From contig JBGSIA010000027.1 in NCBI GenBank assembly GCA_041751935.1, positions 10,323 to 74,322 of the forward strand: a stretch of 64,000 nucleotides of DNA, in the 5' to 3' direction. The notes under the pieces were generated by a model that made no database searches, was not told where the DNA came from, and worked only from the letters and a program-made list of their open reading frames with translations. Source of the stretch: JBBSJZ01 sp041751935. Its GTDB lineage: Bacteria; Planctomycetota; Planctomycetia; Pirellulales; Pirellulaceae. Positions 35,028 through 43,303 of this stretch are shown here, piece after piece. Position 1 is the stretch's first letter; each line of letters starts with the position of its first letter. The position numbers and the translations under genes were made by a program.

Positions 35028-35591
35028 GTGAAATTTCTGAACTCAATCACAGCCTTCAGCATCCTATTTGCGATTGGTGCAACTATACCAACGTCGAGCT
35101 TTGCGAAATTCGGACATAATCACCAAGCATCGTGTTGTGTGTGTCCACATTGTCACCACACGTGCAAGTTCGAAGCGAAGGAAGTTGAGGAGGAAAAGAC
35201 GTGCTTTGATGTCGAAGCAAAAGTCGTTTGTATCCCCCGAATCGTCTTTCCTTGGCAAAAAACGGCCTGTAACCCGTGTGCTAGTAACGGTGCTCGTCTT
35301 CGCACGGTATGCGTTTTGACAACCGAAAAGTACAAGTGTCCCAAGTGCGAATACAGCTGGACGCCCGAGAAGACTTGCGTGACTTGTGATAGCGATAGCA
35401 GCGATGCATTGACACCCAAGGAAAACGTTGATCCCAGTCCAGCGGCCGAACCGGTATCAGTTCCCGAAGACCTGCCCGCTCCAGATGCCGAAGAAATCCC
35501 TCCGGCCCCACAACCGTTGGTTTACGGTCAGGTTGATCCAGTGCGCGAAGCGCCAGTGAACGTGGACTTCTCGGTGCTGTTTGGCGAGTAA
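35028..35591 (+). CDS. Secreted cysteine-rich protein
   Basis: 187 residues from GTG 35028. Signal peptide KFLNSITAFSILFAIGATIPTSSFA, then a Cys-rich part (~30-125): SCCVCPHCHHTCKFE, then CNPCASNG, then YKCPKCEYSWTPEKTCVTC, some pairs spaced as in zinc ribbons. The last ~60 residues are Pro/acid-rich and end in VNVDFSVLFGE. I do not know the family. Zinc or other metal binding in the periplasm is inference. It follows the porin by 90 bp on the same strand. Confidence 0.7.
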   Translation: MKFLNSITAFSILFAIGATIPTSSFAKFGHNHQASCCVCPHCHHTCKFEAKEVEEEKTCFDVEAKVVCIPRIVFPWQKTACNPCASNGARLRTVCVLTTEKYKCPKCEYSWTPEKTCVTCDSDSSDALTPKENVDPSPAAEPVSVPEDLPAPDAEEIPPAPQPLVYGQVDPVREAPVNVDFSVLFGE

Positions 35592-35737
35592 CGGCATGCC
35601 GTTGACTGGAAGACCACAGACCCGAAACCCAATTTCAAGAGCAATCTGGACTTGGCGTCGACTTTTCGCCGACGTTTCTGGGGTTGGCGGCTGAAAGTCG
35701 CCAGCACTTGTTCTTCTCTCGTTGCTAAGTACGTCAG

Positions 35738-36400
35738 CTACTTGGGCCATTCAGGATCGGCGATTTGGCGGGTCATGGTCGCCAAGCGGATTTGCGTGTC
35801 CAGCATTCGTTGCCAAGCCGCCATGTTGAGCACGACTTCCTGGCTTGACTCCTCGATCCGCGCCGATTCGATCAACCGATTCAATCGCGACTGCAAGTAA
35901 TCGAGGATCTCACACATTTGCGCCTTCTGCCCCGGTGTCAAGTCGTCGGGAATCGACGGCACCTCGTTAATCTGCATCACTTCCGCGGGCACCGGGCTCT
36001 TCAGTTCTCGTTCCAACTCAATGGCGATCGAGCTTTCCGATGAAGCAACTTCGCGGTTTTGTGTGGCACCATCCTTATTCATCACGGCGAGCCGCGCAGC
36101 GATCTGTTCCTCGGTTCCGATCAACATCAGAGACCGACCGACGTTGATCAAATCGCCGTACCGCAAAATTTTCAGTTGCGTTTCGACGCCGTTGACTTTC
36201 GTGCCGTTGGTGCTGTCCAAATCCGTCAGCACAAGACGCTCGTTGTCACGTTGGATCTTGAAGTGACAACGACTGACTCGCTCATCGTTGAGTTGGATGT
36301 CATTGCCTTCTTCACGACCAATCGTCAACGGCGGTACGAGGTCTTCGAAAACCTTACCGCGATCGGCGCCATGAAGAATCTTGATGGTAACGCCCGTCAT
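35738..36400 (-). CDS. FHA-domain protein
   Basis: 220 residues from ATG 36400; the open frame extends to 36544 but the earlier part does not look like protein. FHA domain at ~1-95: TIKILHGADRGKVFEDL, TIGREEGNDIQLNDERVSRCHFKI and TDLDSTNGTKVNGVE, with the usual phosphothreonine-binding residues. The C-terminal half is helical, acidic in places (SIAIELERELKSPVP ... AQMCEILDYLQSRLNRL). A phosphopeptide-binding adaptor; no kinase gene lies next to it. Confidence 0.9.
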   Translation of the reverse strand: MTGVTIKILHGADRGKVFEDLVPPLTIGREEGNDIQLNDERVSRCHFKIQRDNERLVLTDLDSTNGTKVNGVETQLKILRYGDLINVGRSLMLIGTEEQIAARLAVMNKDGATQNREVASSESSIAIELERELKSPVPAEVMQINEVPSIPDDLTPGQKAQMCEILDYLQSRLNRLIESARIEESSQEVVLNMAAWQRMLDTQIRLATMTRQIADPEWPK

Positions 36401-36581
36401 AGGGCACTCCGAAAGACGAGTAGATCGAGGATAATGCCATCCTGGCTGATGGTTACTATACACGCGAAACCGAGAGGCGTCTTCCGCACAAGTTACCTTG
36501 CATTGCTTCGCTACGGCAATTGTACCGAGACGCGATTGTATCAAGTATGGAACGTATCAAGTTGCTAATTGTACTTGGCCG

Positions 36582-37838
36582 CTATTGCACTTGCGCTATC
36601 ACGCACTTGAGATAATCGCTTTCGGGGCAGGCAATGGCCACAGGATGATCCGGCGCCGGACCACGGCTTTCTAAGACGATCAAGTCTCGTTGACGACGAC
36701 GACCAACATCGCTGAGCATGTCCTCGAACTCTGCTCGGCTGACTCGGCCGCTGCAACTGCAAGTCACCAGCAAACCGCCAGGGGGGAGCAAATCCAGGGC
36801 CAAAGAGTTCAGCCTCGCGTAGGCCCGGATTGCCGCGTCGACCTGATGTCGGCTGCCCGCGAACCGTGGCGGGTCTAAAATCACCGCATCAAACTGCTCG
36901 CCCGCTTCGCTCAACCGCTTGAGTTCATCGAAACAGTCGGCGCGACGAAATTCCATCGCTGGCAATGCGTTTCGCTCAGCATTTTCTCGAGCGGCAGCGA
37001 GCGCGACTTCGCTGGAATCGATCCCAAGCACCGACGCGGCGCCATGTTTTGCAGCTACCAGCCCGAAGCCACCAGTGTAACAACAGACATCCAAGACGCG
37101 CCGCGACCTCAAATACCTCGCCGCCGCGACATGATTCAGCCGTTGGTCCAGGTAACCTCCTGTTTTTTGCCCCGAATGCAAATCGACAACCAATTTCAAT
37201 CCGTTTTGTTGGTAGCTGACTGAACCGCCAGTGCTTGGCGTATTTTCGCCAGTCAACACCAGATTCGCTGGCTCTCGACTGTGAACAGCCTGGCCCACAA
37301 GATCGACGACGTCAAGATCATCGATCCCCTCAAATTTGGCGGTTTTCGCATCGATTTTTACCGCGATATGACGAGGAGACAGAGCTGTTTGCAGGTGCTC
37401 GATAATGGCACCGCGATATTTCAGTAGCGCCCCGGCCGTGAACTGGACACTCAGTTGATCGGCATATCGGTCGACGATCAGGCCGCTAATCAAGTCGGAT
37501 TCGCTGAAAACCAGTCGCTCTGCCGCCGTTGGATCATAGGGCTCAAACAGTCGTCGCCGGGCGATCGCAGCGTCGATTCGCGAAACCCACAACAATTCGT
37601 CCACCGCTATGCTGGGGTCGTACGCGTAAAGTCGAACTCTTAGCCGACTGTGGGGGTTGATCAACCCGCGAGCCACCCAACCCCCATCGTGGTCCACCAA
37701 ATCGACAACCTGGCCGACAGCGAGTTGCTCCCCCGTTTCAGCCAAGGCGTGTGTTTGGACCCAGGGATGGCGAGCCAAGAACGGGTACTGGCGGGACGGT
37801 TTCAGTCGCAATGTGACGCTGGGAGAGAAGTCAGACAC
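36582..37838 (-). CDS. Class I SAM-dependent rRNA methyltransferase (RlmI-like)
   Basis: 418 residues from GTG 37838. PUA domain at ~1-90 (LKPSRQYPFLARHPWVQTHAL), then a central beta region with the motif FSESDLISGLIVDRY, then a Rossmann methyltransferase: VLDVCCYTGGFGLVAAKHGAASVLGIDSS (SAM motif I), FDAVILDPPRFAGSR (motif IV) and LLVTCSCSGRV with the cysteines. This is the RlmI/YccW type that makes m5C1962 in 23S rRNA in E. coli, but orthology to that exact site is not proven. It has a 182-bp spacing from the FHA gene. Confidence 0.9.
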   Translation of the reverse strand: MSDFSPSVTLRLKPSRQYPFLARHPWVQTHALAETGEQLAVGQVVDLVDHDGGWVARGLINPHSRLRVRLYAYDPSIAVDELLWVSRIDAAIARRRLFEPYDPTAAERLVFSESDLISGLIVDRYADQLSVQFTAGALLKYRGAIIEHLQTALSPRHIAVKIDAKTAKFEGIDDLDVVDLVGQAVHSREPANLVLTGENTPSTGGSVSYQQNGLKLVVDLHSGQKTGGYLDQRLNHVAAARYLRSRRVLDVCCYTGGFGLVAAKHGAASVLGIDSSEVALAAARENAERNALPAMEFRRADCFDELKRLSEAGEQFDAVILDPPRFAGSRHQVDAAIRAYARLNSLALDLLPPGGLLVTCSCSGRVSRAEFEDMLSDVGRRRQRDLIVLESRGPAPDHPVAIACPESDYLKCVIAQVQ

Positions 37839-38151
37839 TTGGTGGATTGGCCGCGTGAGGGTACTGGAGCAAACGAATATTTTGCTGTGTGAATCAACAA
37901 CGTGCGTGAAACGTTGTCGCCAAGATGACTGATTGGGCTGGAAAGCAAAATGCCCTGCTCTGTCTCGACCTGGAAAAGACTTGTCCAGAAATTGCTGGAA
38001 AGGGCGAAAATCTCACCTGCCCTAGTCGCACTGTCGCGTCGCAGTCGCAAGAATGGTCTAAAAACGAGTACAGCCCTGAGTTGGACTCGTCGATATATTT
38101 TTTCAGTCCAAAAACACCCCATCCTGTTTTGATTCATCGAAAGGTGTGAGA
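37839..38151. other. Intergenic region, no gene recognised
   Basis: 313 bp between the divergent rRNA methyltransferase and ferredoxin genes. The open frames in it are short and have no recognisable protein character. It should hold both promoters; AT-rich tracts lie near 38097-38115. Confidence 0.5.
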
Positions 38152-38430
38152 ATGACTCACGTGGTTTGCCAGCCGTGCTCCGGATGCAAGTACACCGATT
38201 GCGTTGTCGTTTGCCCGGTGGAGTGCTTTTACGAAGGCGACCAGATGCTGTACATCCATCCGGAAGAGTGCATCGATTGCGAAGCCTGTGTTCCCGAGTG
38301 TCCGGTCGAGGCGATCTTTCACGAGGACAATGTTCCTGAAGAATGGAAGAGCTATATCGAGCTGAATGCCACGAAGGCGGACGAATGCGAGGTGATCACA
38401 GAAAAGAAAACGCCACTCGCTGAGGAGTGA
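38152..38430 (+). CDS. fdxA: Seven-iron ferredoxin
   Basis: 92 residues from ATG 38152 (an in-frame GTG at 38146 is two codons upstream). Counting without the Met, Cys8, 16 and 49 bind the [3Fe-4S] cluster and Cys20, 39, 42 and 45 the [4Fe-4S] cluster; these numbers coincide with Azotobacter ferredoxin I. Motifs: THVVCQPCSGCKYTDC, CPVECFYEG and CIDCEACVPECP. A small low-potential electron carrier in the cytoplasm. It stands alone, so the partner is unknown. Confidence 0.95.
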   Translation: MTHVVCQPCSGCKYTDCVVVCPVECFYEGDQMLYIHPEECIDCEACVPECPVEAIFHEDNVPEEWKSYIELNATKADECEVITEKKTPLAEE

Positions 38431-38476
38431 CGTTGGCGTACTATTCGCTTACTTGTGATCCGCTTACGTAGAGGTG

Positions 38477-39079
38477 TTAGCTGGTTGGCAGAAAAGTCTT
38501 CCAGCTCTGGTACCTTGGATCGTCAATGGGCTGCATCAATAATGGATTGAATCGCGGCTTTTCGGGTCGCGTCAATAGCACCATCTTGGCTTGTAGTGGC
38601 GTGCGGCCACCCTTACGTCCGTTGCACTTCAAACAACAGCAAACGATATTCTCCCAGGTCGTCTGGCCGCCATGCGAACGCGGCACGACGTGGTCCAGGC
38701 TGAGCTTGTGATTTGGTTCGGCCTTGCCACAGTACTGACAACGGTGTTCGTCGCGCAGAAACAGATTTTTGCGATTGAACCTCACCGTTTGCATCGGCAT
38801 TCGGTCAAAGCGAGTCAGCCGCACGATGCGCGGGACTTGTACCTCGAACCCAACGGCGCGAATGTAATCTTCGCCTGGTTGTTTATCGAGCGACGCTAAT
38901 TGACTCAGCTCACACCAGCTCTCGAAATCGTAGCTGACGAATTGCTCGTTATCATTGCTGATGACTTCGGCACAATCGCGATACAGAAGGATCAACGCTC
39001 GGCGGACGTTAACGACTCGAATCGCCATGTAGAAGCGGTTGAGCACCAAGACATTCGTTTCGAGAGCACTTTGTGACAT
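38477..39079 (-). CDS. HNH endonuclease family protein
   Basis: 200 residues. The HNH/HNH_5 domain is near 100-165: RDEHRCQYCGKAE, HKLSLDHVVPRSHGG, WENIVCCCLKCNGRKG, with two CxxC zinc pairs and the catalytic-type DH and N. The N-terminal ~95 residues are the conserved part of this stand-alone family (ALETNVLVLNRFYMAIRVVNVRRALILLY). Such proteins are widespread in bacteria and their physiological role is not settled. Convergent with the ferredoxin gene. Confidence 0.92.
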   Translation of the reverse strand: MSQSALETNVLVLNRFYMAIRVVNVRRALILLYRDCAEVISNDNEQFVSYDFESWCELSQLASLDKQPGEDYIRAVGFEVQVPRIVRLTRFDRMPMQTVRFNRKNLFLRDEHRCQYCGKAEPNHKLSLDHVVPRSHGGQTTWENIVCCCLKCNGRKGGRTPLQAKMVLLTRPEKPRFNPLLMQPIDDPRYQSWKTFLPTS

Positions 39080-39306
39080 TCTTGCTCTGGTCCTTCACTT
39101 CAACGATGGGCTACGGAAAAAACGCTTTCAAAGAGTGCATTGATTTTACGCGTTGATAACCGCCACAGACACTCCCAAACTAGCAACGGGTTCACCCGCC
39201 CTGGCACGATAGTTTCACATGTCCTTTTGCCTTGCGGCTACGTTAGGTATCTACTTTAACCGCGCGCCTGACTGGCTGCCAAACTCGAACCGGCGACGGA
39301 CACAGA

Positions 39307-39909
39307 ATGTTCACGGCTTTCTCACTATTTGCACTCACATTGGCGGTTTCCTGGACGGAGTGGCTCGCAACCACCACGGATGTCCTGCTGGCGGTGCTAC
39401 TAGTCTTGGTTTGCATCGCTGGTTGGGCTGCCAACCTGATCGCATTACCGGGAAATTGGGTGGCCGTCGCAGCCGTTGCTCTTTATGCCTGGCTGGCTCC
39501 CGGCGATGGACGTGGCGAGATCGGAGTCGGGGCCGTTATCGCTGCGTTTTTGTTCGCACTGGGCGGAGAGATATTCGAGTTCGTTGCCGGGGCTCTCGGT
39601 GCCAGCCGGGCTGGAGCCAGCCGCCGGGCAACGATTTTTGCCATGATCGGTTCGATGGTTGGAGCGATTCTCGGTGCGGCAATTGGTGTACCAATACCAG
39701 TCATTGGCAGCGTGATCGCAGCGATCCTCTTTGGCGGGTTGGGAGCGACTGCTGGAGCGATGTACGGAGAGTGGAGCAACGGTACAGTGTGGAAAGAGAG
39801 CTGGACAATTGGGCATGCAGCATTTTGGGGACGCACCATCGGCACCGTTGGCAAAATGGCCGCAGGCCTGGGCGTCGTTCTAATCGCCGTGCTTGGCGTC
39901 TCGCTTTAG
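39307..39909 (+). CDS. DUF456 membrane protein
   Basis: 200 residues, mostly hydrophobic with about five helices. The GNWVAV motif and the Gly/Ala-rich hairpins (GSMVGAILGAAIGVPIPVIGSVIAAILFGGLGA) are typical of DUF456. Function unknown. The downstream region is decayed, so the gene is monocistronic as far as can be seen. Confidence 0.88.
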   Translation: MFTAFSLFALTLAVSWTEWLATTTDVLLAVLLVLVCIAGWAANLIALPGNWVAVAAVALYAWLAPGDGRGEIGVGAVIAAFLFALGGEIFEFVAGALGASRAGASRRATIFAMIGSMVGAILGAAIGVPIPVIGSVIAAILFGGLGATAGAMYGEWSNGTVWKESWTIGHAAFWGRTIGTVGKMAAGLGVVLIAVLGVSL

Positions 39910-39910
39910 C

Positions 39911-40078
39911 CTAGCCAAGCGGTGATGCTTCCCCCATCAGCTTCATATTCTGCAATAACCTGACTCCAAATCGATCGCCGTATTTGACGACGATTTTCGC
40001 GTCGGGCACTCGCGTCAGAATCTCGGCATAAGCGGCGATCGCACTTGGTGAAATTATTGCGACGTTGTTGAACACTCC
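39911..40078 (-). pseudogene. Remnant of an O-GlcNAc-transferase-like (SPINDLY/OGT) C-terminal domain
   Basis: The minus strand encodes 55 residues starting GVFNNVAIISPSAIAAYAEI and going through LTRVPDAKIVVKYGDRFG to a TAG stop at 39911-39913. This is close to the C-terminal OGT/glycosyltransferase 41 motif (FxSFNNxxKIxP...W..IL..VP.S.L..K). No start codon and no other part of the domain is present, and the following DNA upstream reads into a repeat-like segment. It looks like a decayed or truncated gene. Confidence 0.65.
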
Positions 40079-40127
40079 CAAGGTCGGTGTGGTTGGCTGC
40101 GATCCAACGATTCCTTTCTCACGCCAC

Positions 40128-40256
40128 CGCGCCGCCTCCTCATCTCCCGGTCCTCTTCACCCTCTCGCCGGCAAGGTCGGCCCGCTTTGGGTCGGGGAGG
40201 GTTTTCAGTGGAAATTTCCAAACCCGCCCTCTCCTCGCTGCGCCCTACACTCCCGG
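40128..40256. repeat. Probable dispersed intergenic repeat
   Basis: A segment with alternating C/T-rich and G-rich tracts (CCCTCTCGCC..., GGTCGGGGAGGG..., CCCGCCCTCTCC) and a central palindrome GGAAATTTCC near 40211-40220. It resembles planctomycete dispersed GC-rich intergenic repeats in flavour; only one copy is in the window, so the claim is weak. Confidence 0.35.
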
Positions 40257-40259
40257 TGC

Positions 40260-40551
40260 GATAACGAAGTATTCGCCTTAGCGGTTTAGGCACCGAGGAC
40301 CCTAACAACTCCAATGTTGCCAAGAAGTCATCTTTCCGACTCAGCCCGTTCCAAAACCCCGGCTCGTCGGTTCGGCGTTTCTCAGGTTTGATCGTATTCC
40401 GCGCTGCGTTGACCGTTGCACCCGTGATATTTGTATACCCAGCCCAGCGTTGTCTCCAATTCGGATCATACGTCACATGGAGCGCATCACAAATCACTAG
40501 CAACCTACTCTCTGGAACCGCCAGGGAATCTCCATAGCGAAACCAGGGCAT
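40260..40551 (-). other. Open frame of unknown status in the decayed locus
   Basis: A minus-strand frame starts at ATG 40551 with ~95 protein-like residues (MPWFRYGDSLAVPESRLL, DALHVTYDPNWRQRW) and then runs into the repeat at 40256. It may be the upstream remnant of the same broken gene as the OGT fragment or an unrelated fragment. Not recognised. Confidence 0.3.
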
Positions 40552-40911
40552 GGTTTGAATCGATTCAACAACGTTTGGCTTCGTTCAATTAACACTCAGT
40601 TAGTTGCCGGGCTCGTTGATTCTTACGCTGGATTGGGCAAGTTCATCGCGTGCGATCCGCAGTGGCAAGCGGTCATCGCGGCAGGCCGAGTCAAGCACTA
40701 AGCCGGTCGGTTCAAACGACGGGTAACACGGCGTTCTTGCTGACAGTGCCAAATTCCCCGTCTGGAGCGTTTGGCAACAGTACTCAATGGTGGCTGTTTT
40801 TTGTCGCGGTCTCTTGACACAGGGCGACGTCACATCCATTCTCAATCGCTATCAACGAAGTCCATTCGTTCCCGCCCAAAAACCGTCTCCTGGCGACTGT
40901 GCCGTTTTCTC
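40552..40911. other. Rest of the decayed 1-kb stretch, no gene recognised
   Basis: Only short frames without recognisable protein character are present, for example one at 40600-40845 on the minus strand. The promoter of the PQQ gene should lie in its right half. Confidence 0.4.
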
Positions 40912-40915
40912 GGAG
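40912..40915 (+). promoter_or_regulatory. Ribosome-binding site deciding the GTG 40923 start
   Basis: GGAG is 7 bases before GTG 40923. A second in-frame GTG at 40899 lacks such a site. The choice makes the signal peptide begin TRTNLTINSKLLAYLL. Confidence 0.65.
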
Positions 40916-40922
40916 TACTTCT

Positions 40923-43175
40923 GTGACTCGCACTAACCTGACTATCAACTCAAAACTGCTTGCGTACTTACTCGTAGCTGGCTTGACGTTCGCCGTGGCA
41001 AGTGTTGCTGCAGCGGCACCGCCAAGCGTGATCGATCCGATGGACTGGCCCTCCTGGCGTGGCCCGCATCAGAACGGTGTTTCGCGCGAAGTCGGCTTGA
41101 TCGAAGAGTTTGACCCCATGGGCGGCGATGGCAGCAACGTGCTGTGGAAGAGCGAAGAAGCGGCGGGTATCTCGACTCCGATCGTGATGAACGGTCGCCT
41201 GTTCACGATTGTTCGCGACTCACCAGGCACATCCAAGGATGCGGAAAAAGTGATCTGTTTGGATGCTGTTAGCGGCAAAGTGTTGTGGGAGAACGTCTAC
41301 AACGTGTTCCTCTCGGACGTACCCGCCGAGCGCGTTGGTTGGTCTCACGTGAGCGGCGATCCGCTGACCGATCGAGTCTACGCGCTGGGCGCATGTTGCC
41401 TACTGCAATGTATCGATGCGGAAACCGGTACCACGATCTGGTCTCACTCGCTGAGCGAAGAGTTTGGCATGCTGAGCACTTATGGCGGTCGCACAAACAC
41501 TCCGGTGATTTTCGAAAATTTGGTGATCATCAGCGGCGTGACAACTGGCTGGGACGAGACCGCACGGCCGGCCCACCGTTTTCTAGCTTTTGATAAAACT
41601 TCTGGCGATCTGGTTTGGCTTACAAGCACACGACCGCTGCCCGAAGACACAACGTACAGTACGCCGATAATCACGATCATCAACGGACAACAAGTAATGA
41701 TCGCCGGCAGCGGTGATGGAGAAGTTTACGGAATACAGCCTCGTACGGGCAAGATTCTGTGGAAGCAACCATTGTCACGACGCGGCATCAATACGTCCGT
41801 GGTCATGGGTGAAAACGGCACCGTGTATGCCTCGCACGGTGAAGAGAACCCTATCGGCACGACGATGGGCGCTGCGGTGCGGATCGATGGTTCCGCAGCG
41901 TCGCTCGAATCAGCCTCTGCTGAGGTTTGGCGCACCGAAGAACTCATGATTGGCAAAAGTTCACCACTGCTTGTAGGTAACATGTTGTATGTTGTTGAAG
42001 ACTCCGGTGAACTGCATTCTCTTAATGCGGAAACCGGGGAAGAAGTCGGCAAGCCGGTCAAGCTGGGCACTACGATGCGTGGCAGTCTGGTGTACGCCGA
42101 TGGCAAGGTTTACGGATGCACGGCGAGTGGGATTTTTCATATTCTCAAACCAGTTGACGATGGATTGGAATCGATCTTCAAGATTCGCTTGCCGCGCGGC
42201 CACGAGGCTGGAGGTTCGGTGATCGTTTCTCACGGTCGTGTGTATCTTCCGACAACCGGTGGGCTGTTCTGTCTGGGCAAGCAAGACGTCGAGCCTCAGT
42301 TGCAACCAAGTGAAAATCAGCCACAGGAGCAAGGCGTTTCCGAGGATGCGGAGCTCGCTCAATTGCTATTGATCCCGGCCGAAGCCATGGTCGTTACCGG
42401 TGACAAGCTAACGTTGCAAGTCGTCGGGTTTAACTCTCTGGGTCAACGGTTACCATCGCTACCCGACGATCTGCAGTTCGAGGTGAACGGCAATTCGGCA
42501 AGCGTTGACGCCAGTGGTGTCGTGCAGGTTGCCGCGTCGAACGAGCATTCTGCAACGACCGTGCTGGTACGCAGTGGCAATGTCGTTGGTCGTTCCCGAC
42601 TGCGATTGATTCCAGCCCTACCTTGGAAATTTGATTTCAGTCCCGGAGAAGTGCCGATCACTTGGATCGGTGCCCGTTATCGGCACGAGGCACGTAAGGT
42701 GGATGGCGAACCGGTGATCGTCAAAATAACGACCATTCCTAAGGGCACGCGAAGTCAAACGTGGATAGGGCCGACAGACCTTCATGACTACACCGTCACA
42801 GCGGATGTCAAAGCGGCGGCGGGATCGGTCAAATTGCCCGACATCGGTCTGATCGCTCAGCGTTACACGCTGGACATGATGGGTGAGTCACAGCAATTGC
42901 AGATTCGTACTTGGACTGCCCAATTGCGGATGGCTCGCAGTGTGCCCTTCGCCTGGAAAGCGGATACTTGGTACACGCTGAAGTTCCACGCAGCTGTCGA
43001 GAATGATGTGGCTGTCTTGCGAGCCAAGGTCTGGCAGCGCGGCGAAGCGGAACCGGTGGAATGGGTACTCGAAGCGACCGATGAAGCAGCTAATCGACAG
43101 GGAAGTCCTGGCTTGTTCGGTAATGCCACCAACGCCGAAATTCAGTACGACAACGTCACGGTAACCTCGAACTAG
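40923..43175 (+). CDS. Secreted PQQ-type beta-propeller protein
   Basis: 750 residues. Signal peptide NSKLLAYLLVAGLTFAVASVAAAA. The mature protein starts with DWPSWRGPHQNGVSRE, the usual opening of planctomycete PQQ-repeat proteins, then has repeated propeller blades at ~60-450 (VICLDAVSGKVLWE, CIDAETGTTIWSHS, GIQPRTGKILWKQP, SLNAETGEEVG). The last ~250 residues are not propeller: an Ig-like part and a lectin-like domain (DYTVTADVKAAAG ... TWYTLKFHAAVENDVAVL). Real PQQ binding is not implied. Such proteins are very common in planctomycetes; most have no known function. Confidence 0.9.
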   Translation: MTRTNLTINSKLLAYLLVAGLTFAVASVAAAAPPSVIDPMDWPSWRGPHQNGVSREVGLIEEFDPMGGDGSNVLWKSEEAAGISTPIVMNGRLFTIVRDSPGTSKDAEKVICLDAVSGKVLWENVYNVFLSDVPAERVGWSHVSGDPLTDRVYALGACCLLQCIDAETGTTIWSHSLSEEFGMLSTYGGRTNTPVIFENLVIISGVTTGWDETARPAHRFLAFDKTSGDLVWLTSTRPLPEDTTYSTPIITIINGQQVMIAGSGDGEVYGIQPRTGKILWKQPLSRRGINTSVVMGENGTVYASHGEENPIGTTMGAAVRIDGSAASLESASAEVWRTEELMIGKSSPLLVGNMLYVVEDSGELHSLNAETGEEVGKPVKLGTTMRGSLVYADGKVYGCTASGIFHILKPVDDGLESIFKIRLPRGHEAGGSVIVSHGRVYLPTTGGLFCLGKQDVEPQLQPSENQPQEQGVSEDAELAQLLLIPAEAMVVTGDKLTLQVVGFNSLGQRLPSLPDDLQFEVNGNSASVDASGVVQVAASNEHSATTVLVRSGNVVGRSRLRLIPALPWKFDFSPGEVPITWIGARYRHEARKVDGEPVIVKITTIPKGTRSQTWIGPTDLHDYTVTADVKAAAGSVKLPDIGLIAQRYTLDMMGESQQLQIRTWTAQLRMARSVPFAWKADTWYTLKFHAAVENDVAVLRAKVWQRGEAEPVEWVLEATDEAANRQGSPGLFGNATNAEIQYDNVTVTSN

Positions 43176-43250
43176 CCGAGGCGTTAGGCGAACGGCGCTT
43201 GGATTTCTATCAATAAGTAGAGACTTCAGTCCCAACACATCACGTTTCAT

Positions 43251-43270
43251 AGCGGGCCTAGAGACCCGCT
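43251..43270. terminator. Possible bidirectional terminator
   Basis: Inverted repeat AGCGGG (43251-43256) and CCCGCT (43265-43270) with an 8-nt loop in the 128-bp gap between convergent genes. No clear T-run follows, so it is a weak call. Confidence 0.35.
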
Positions 43271-43303
43271 CTTCAAATATTTGAAACGGGGTTGGACCGT
43301 TTG

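Noticed and set aside
40600..40845. 81-codon minus-strand frame
   Set aside because: Composition is not protein-like and it lies in the decayed locus; left as non-coding.
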